Assembly: GCF_030733385.1 (NCBI RefSeq)
Contig: NZ_JASHJC010000007.1
Coordinates: 62,001 to 126,000, forward strand
From: Roseovarius sp. MMSF_3359
Lineage (GTDB): Bacteria; Pseudomonadota; Alphaproteobacteria; Rhodobacterales; Rhodobacteraceae
DNA length: 64,000 nucleotides
Direction of reading: 5' to 3'
The position numbers and the translations under genes are program-made. The notes under the pieces are model-generated. The model did no database searches and was not told where the DNA came from. It saw only the letters and a list, made by a program, of their open reading frames with translations. Within the stretch, counting starts at the first letter, position 1. The number at the start of each line of letters is the position of its first letter. Below are positions 60,920 to 64,000 of the stretch, piece after piece.

Positions 60920-62263
60920 ATGAATACCCACTATCGCGACACCCGCAAGATCGACCCGCGCAAGGGCGCCACATTGGGCGACAACACCCCCAACGACGCC
61001 AACCGGATCGAGATCGGCCCGACCCGGCTTGCCTTCGACGAATGGGAGGCCGCGGGGCTACAACTGCCGGATCTGCAGGCGATGCGCCGTCACCGGTGGG
61101 AGCGCCTGACGCAGCATGTGGTCGATCGCGATTATGCCGGTATCCTGCTCTTTGATCCGCTGAACATCCGGTATGCAACCGACAGCACCAACATGCAACT
61201 CTGGAACACCCATAACCCGTTCCGGGCGCTGCTTGTCTGCGCCGATGGCTACATGGTGATCTGGGATTACAAGAACGCGCCTTTCCTCAGCACGTTCAAC
61301 CCGCTGGTACGCGAACAACGCTCGGGGGCGGACCTGTTTTACTTCGACCGGGGCGACAAGATCGACGTGGCCGCCGATGTCCTTTCGAACGAGATCCGCG
61401 TGCTCCTCGCCGAACACGCACCGGGCAACAAGCGGCTCGCGGTGGACAAGATCATGCTGCACGGGCTGCGCGCGCTTGAGGCGCAGGGGTTCGAGATCAT
61501 GGATGGCGAAGAGGTGACCGAGAAATCCCGCTCCGTCAAAGGCCCCGATGAAATCCTCGCGATGCGCTGCGCCAGCCATGCGTGCGAGACCGCCGTGAAG
61601 GCAATGGAGGATGCCGCGCGGGCCGGTGTACCGCGGGGCGATATGTCCGAGGATGACATCTGGGCCGTGCTTCATGCAGAGAACATCCGCCGGGGCGGGG
61701 AATGGATCGAAACCCGGCTTCTGTCCTCAGGGCCGCGCACCAACCCGTGGTTCCAGGAATGCGGCCCGCGCATCGTGCAAAATAACGAGATCGTGGCTTT
61801 CGATACCGATCTGATCGGCAGCTATGGCATCTGCGTGGACATTTCCCGCACCTGGTGGATCGGGGATGAGAAGCCGCGTGATGACATGGTCTATGCGATG
61901 CAGCACGCCCACGAACATATCATGACCAATATGGAAATGCTGAAGCCCGGCGTGACCATACCGGAACTGACCGCCAATAGTCATCGTCTGGATGACCAGT
62001 TTCAGGCGCAGAAATATGGCTGCCTGATGCACGGGGTTGGGCTTTGTGACGAATGGCCTCTTGTCGCTTATCCCGATCAGGCCGTTGAGGGGGCGTTCGA
62101 CTACCCGCTGGAACCCGGCATGGTTCTGTGTGTCGAGGCCGCGGTTGGCGCGGTCGGCGGGGATTTCTCGATCAAGCTGGAGGATCAGGTTCTGATTACC
62201 GAAACCGGCTATGAAAACCTGACCGCCTATCCGTTCGATCCGCGCCTGATGGGGCAGGCCTGA
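60920..62263 (+). CDS. dddP: Dimethylsulphoniopropionate lyase DddP
   Basis: Iron-dependent M24-peptidase-fold lyase that splits DMSP to dimethyl sulphide and acrylate. 447 residues, the length of roseobacter DddP. The metal ligands known from RlDddP are all present at the same numbers: Asp295, Asp297, Asp307, His371, Glu406 and Glu421; the catalytic Asp377 (HGVGLCDEW) and Tyr366 are also conserved. No transporter or acrylate-processing genes are adjacent. ATG at 60920; the frame open upstream is longer but non-coding. Confidence 0.96.
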   Translation: MNTHYRDTRKIDPRKGATLGDNTPNDANRIEIGPTRLAFDEWEAAGLQLPDLQAMRRHRWERLTQHVVDRDYAGILLFDPLNIRYATDSTNMQLWNTHNPFRALLVCADGYMVIWDYKNAPFLSTFNPLVREQRSGADLFYFDRGDKIDVAADVLSNEIRVLLAEHAPGNKRLAVDKIMLHGLRALEAQGFEIMDGEEVTEKSRSVKGPDEILAMRCASHACETAVKAMEDAARAGVPRGDMSEDDIWAVLHAENIRRGGEWIETRLLSSGPRTNPWFQECGPRIVQNNEIVAFDTDLIGSYGICVDISRTWWIGDEKPRDDMVYAMQHAHEHIMTNMEMLKPGVTIPELTANSHRLDDQFQAQKYGCLMHGVGLCDEWPLVAYPDQAVEGAFDYPLEPGMVLCVEAAVGAVGGDFSIKLEDQVLITETGYENLTAYPFDPRLMGQA

Positions 62264-62290
62264 GCCCGCCCCACTGGTCATCGGCCGGGC

Positions 62291-62497
62291 TCACCGAACG
62301 CCGTGGGACCGGCGGACGTTGCCGTGCCAATCCTCGATCATGGGATCGGCAACTTGTTCTTGTGATCCGTTTTCGGCGCCGCTCCCGCTAATCGCGAGCA
62401 AGGCAATCAGCACCAGAAATACGGCAATAAACCCGCCCTTTGCGCGCCCCGCGAGGCGGGCGGCGGCGGGACGTTGTATGTAAATGTCATGTGCCAT
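62291..62497 (-). CDS. Small single-pass membrane protein
   Basis: 68 residues: a basic N-terminus, one transmembrane helix (about 25-43, IAVFLVLIALLAISGSG) and a polar C-terminal tail with EDWHGNVRRSHGVR. ATG at 62495-62497 after GGAGA. No family recognised; such small Rhodobacteraceae proteins are often conserved but uncharacterised. Confidence 0.65.
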   Translation of the reverse strand: MAHDIYIQRPAAARLAGRAKGGFIAVFLVLIALLAISGSGAENGSQEQVADPMIEDWHGNVRRSHGVR

Positions 62498-62751
62498 TTC
62501 AGTCTCTCCATCAAAGGTTGACAGAGGCAACATAGGCGCGCCGGAAACATGAAAAAAACGAATATATGTGAGATTATATATCACGAAATATGATTATCAG
62601 GTTGGTCGCTGATCATCCCGATCGGCAATTACCCTTTCGCACCATGTGCCTAAGCCGAGAACGTCCCAGGCTTCAGGTAATGAACCACAATTCCGCTGTC
62701 TCTTGAATCCGTCGACGGCCGTCTCCGGCAGCGTCTTGCCCCTGCCCGCTC
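62498..62751. other. Intergenic region between the small membrane protein and the GGDEF gene
   Basis: 254 bp with an AT-rich stretch (62555-62600) that fits promoter sequence for the leftward small gene, and otherwise nothing identifiable. Confidence 0.4.
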
Positions 62752-63498
62752 TCAGGCCGCCACTTGCGGTGTTACCACCTCACCATCCTTTTCGGGATCG
62801 TAAAGGCACACCTGATCCCGGCCTTCCCGCTTGGCACGATACGCGGCCAAGTCCGCTTTCTGAAAAGCCTCCTCGACTTGCGAGACGGACGTCATTGCCG
62901 CCACGCCGAAACTGGCGGTGATCTTCAACTCATGCCCGTCCGCATAGATTTTCTTGGCCCGAACGCAGTCGCAGAGGCGTTGTGCCGTGGCGACCCCCTC
63001 GTCCTCGCGGACGCCGTTGAGCAGAATGATGAATTCTTCACCGCCAAACCGTGCCACGACGTCGTCTTCCCGGCAATTACGCACCAGGGTGCCGGTAAAC
63101 TGCCGCAACGCAACGTCACCAACCTTGTGGCCGTACCGGTCATTCACCTGCTTGAAATGGTCGATATCCGCAACGATCACCACAAGATCCTGATCCTCGA
63201 TCCGCTCCAACCGCTGATAAAAGCTCGCCCGGGTGCAGGCACCGGTCAGGTTGTCGTGATTGACCGCATGTTCCAGTTTTTCCGCCAAAACATTGATGTC
63301 CAGTAACTTCAGCCCCACGAAATAGCTGATCGGCGCGGACAGCATCGCCGCGATGCAACAGCCTTCTACGAGAATCTCCCGCACGATCTCCATCGGCAGC
63401 ATCAGGCTCAAGAGGACCAGGTTGCCGAATATCACCACGCTTGTGATCACAAGCGAGAACATCCTGACCTCAAAATGGTTTTTCAGCCGTAACTGCAT
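62752..63498 (-). CDS. Diguanylate cyclase (GGDEF domain)
   Basis: Makes the second messenger cyclic di-GMP from two GTP. 248 residues: two transmembrane segments (about 13-35 and 42-64), then a GGDEF domain (about 80-245) with DIDHFKQVNDRYGH and the active-site GGEEF (152-156). RxxD at 143-146 ends five residues before GGEEF, the inhibitory I-site, so product inhibition is expected. No sensory domain other than the short membrane part. Confidence 0.93.
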   Translation of the reverse strand: MQLRLKNHFEVRMFSLVITSVVIFGNLVLLSLMLPMEIVREILVEGCCIAAMLSAPISYFVGLKLLDINVLAEKLEHAVNHDNLTGACTRASFYQRLERIEDQDLVVIVADIDHFKQVNDRYGHKVGDVALRQFTGTLVRNCREDDVVARFGGEEFIILLNGVREDEGVATAQRLCDCVRAKKIYADGHELKITASFGVAAMTSVSQVEEAFQKADLAAYRAKREGRDQVCLYDPEKDGEVVTPQVAA

Positions 63499-63793
63499 GG
63501 CACCGACATGACCTAAACAAATTTTGATACTTGCATCTGGCGGTTAAGGTCCAATTGCCATAGCCGCTTTTCAACTTTCAATACATAGAAAATTTTAACA
63601 GCTCAGCCAAAAGTGGCATCGCCATCCGCAACAGACGACAGGGCCGCTGGAAAACTTCAAGAGCCGCCGGATCACAATAGAGACAGCCCCGCATTTCATA
63701 CTGTCACCTTAGCGTGACGGCGCTGACACAATACTGGTGCACCCGCGGCACTCTGATTACCCTCAAAACACGCCGAAAACCTAAGGACGTCCC
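63499..63793. other. Intergenic region between the GGDEF gene and the hydrolase
   Basis: 295 bp between divergent genes. It contains no gene or hairpin terminator I can support; both promoters should lie here. TTAAG near 63544 is a single CtrA-like half, not a site. Confidence 0.4.
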
Positions 63794-64000
63794 ATGCCGA
63801 CCGAACGCCTCACCTTCACGGGTCACGATGGCAGTACCCTTGCCGCCCGTCTGGATCTGCCCGAAGGCCCCCTTCTGGCCACCGCCCTCTTTGCGCATTG
63901 CTTTACCTGTTCCAAGGACATCCCCGCCGCCCGCCGCATCGCGGCGCGCCTAGCCGGAGCAGGCATCGCGGTGCTGCGGTTTGACTTCACCGGACTGGGC
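63794..64000 (+). CDS. Alpha/beta hydrolase, probably fused to an OsmC domain (partial)
   Basis: The first 69 codons are visible, the rest is beyond the right edge. TFTGHDGSTLAARLDLPEG and ALFAHCFTCSKD followed by RLAGAGIAVLRFDFTGLG resemble the bifunctional alpha/beta-hydrolase/OsmC proteins common in Rhodobacteraceae, which may act on peroxides or thioesters. The nucleophile, Asp, His and the OsmC half are outside the window. Confidence 0.8.
   Translation, partial: MPTERLTFTGHDGSTLAARLDLPEGPLLATALFAHCFTCSKDIPAARRIAARLAGAGIAVLRFDFTGLG

Overview
This window is chromosomal DNA of a marine alphaproteobacterium of the Rhodobacteraceae (Roseobacter group). The evidence is a complete RcGTA-type gene transfer agent (GTA) cluster, the DMSP lyase gene dddP with every metal ligand intact, a VPLPA-CTERM protein, an E1-beta subunit carrying its own lipoyl domain, a LuxR/LuxI quorum-sensing pair, and high G+C with heavy GCC/CTC/GGC codon use. 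No plasmid, prophage integration, transposase or CRISPR features were seen.

Layout. 1-2 kb: operon cobK / AlkA-like glycosylase / esterase on the minus strand, then an MFS carrier (1.7-3.0), a VPLPA-CTERM secreted protein (3.3-4.0), a squalene/phytoene-synthase-like gene coupled to citramalate synthase cimA (4.1-6.5), and cysS (6.7-8.2). 8.5-10.3 kb: a SoxR regulator divergent from a VOC/DMT-exporter pair, with a soxbox between them. 10.4-20.4 kb: mttB homologue, DUF1194, DUF4336, two cyclophilins, pgk, SDR, class I fba, and a block of small lipoproteins with XRE/DUF2975 genes. 20.4-28.2 kb: AidB-like dehydrogenase, ftsB, pdhABC, a 46-codon secreted peptide, cysE and a DksA-type zinc-finger gene.

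28.2-43.3 kb: the GTA cluster, transcribed leftward (gp1 to gp15). Its order is canonical except that a lower-G+C solute-binding-protein gene on the opposite strand sits between terminase (gp2) and portal (gp3). An intrinsic terminator lies behind gp2 and an 18-bp perfect palindrome lies in front of gp3, so the cluster looks split into two transcription units. Upstream of gp1 are a CtrA-like site and iterated TCCGGGT repeats.

43.6-51 kb: yceI, a small membrane protein, rpsF-rpsR-rplI, an XRE-LuxR-LuxI quorum-sensing group (luxI has a leader hairpin covering its ribosome binding site), trigger factor and tRNA-Leu(UAG). 51-64 kb: a Hint-domain protein, nnr (NAD(P)HX repair, with a low-G+C block and an in-frame palindromic insert), glnB-glnA, radC behind a perfect CtrA box, a lytic transglycosylase, a phosphoesterase, dddP, a diguanylate cyclase and the start of an alpha/beta hydrolase.

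How the parts may connect: quorum sensing and CtrA are known regulators of GTA production and uptake in this family. Here GTA genes, a LuxRI pair and a CtrA-box radC lie within about 28 kb. The regulatory link is inferred, not shown. Central metabolism (pgk, fba, pdh, glnBA, cysE) makes up most of the rest. Functions were assigned by reading motifs; no database search was run.
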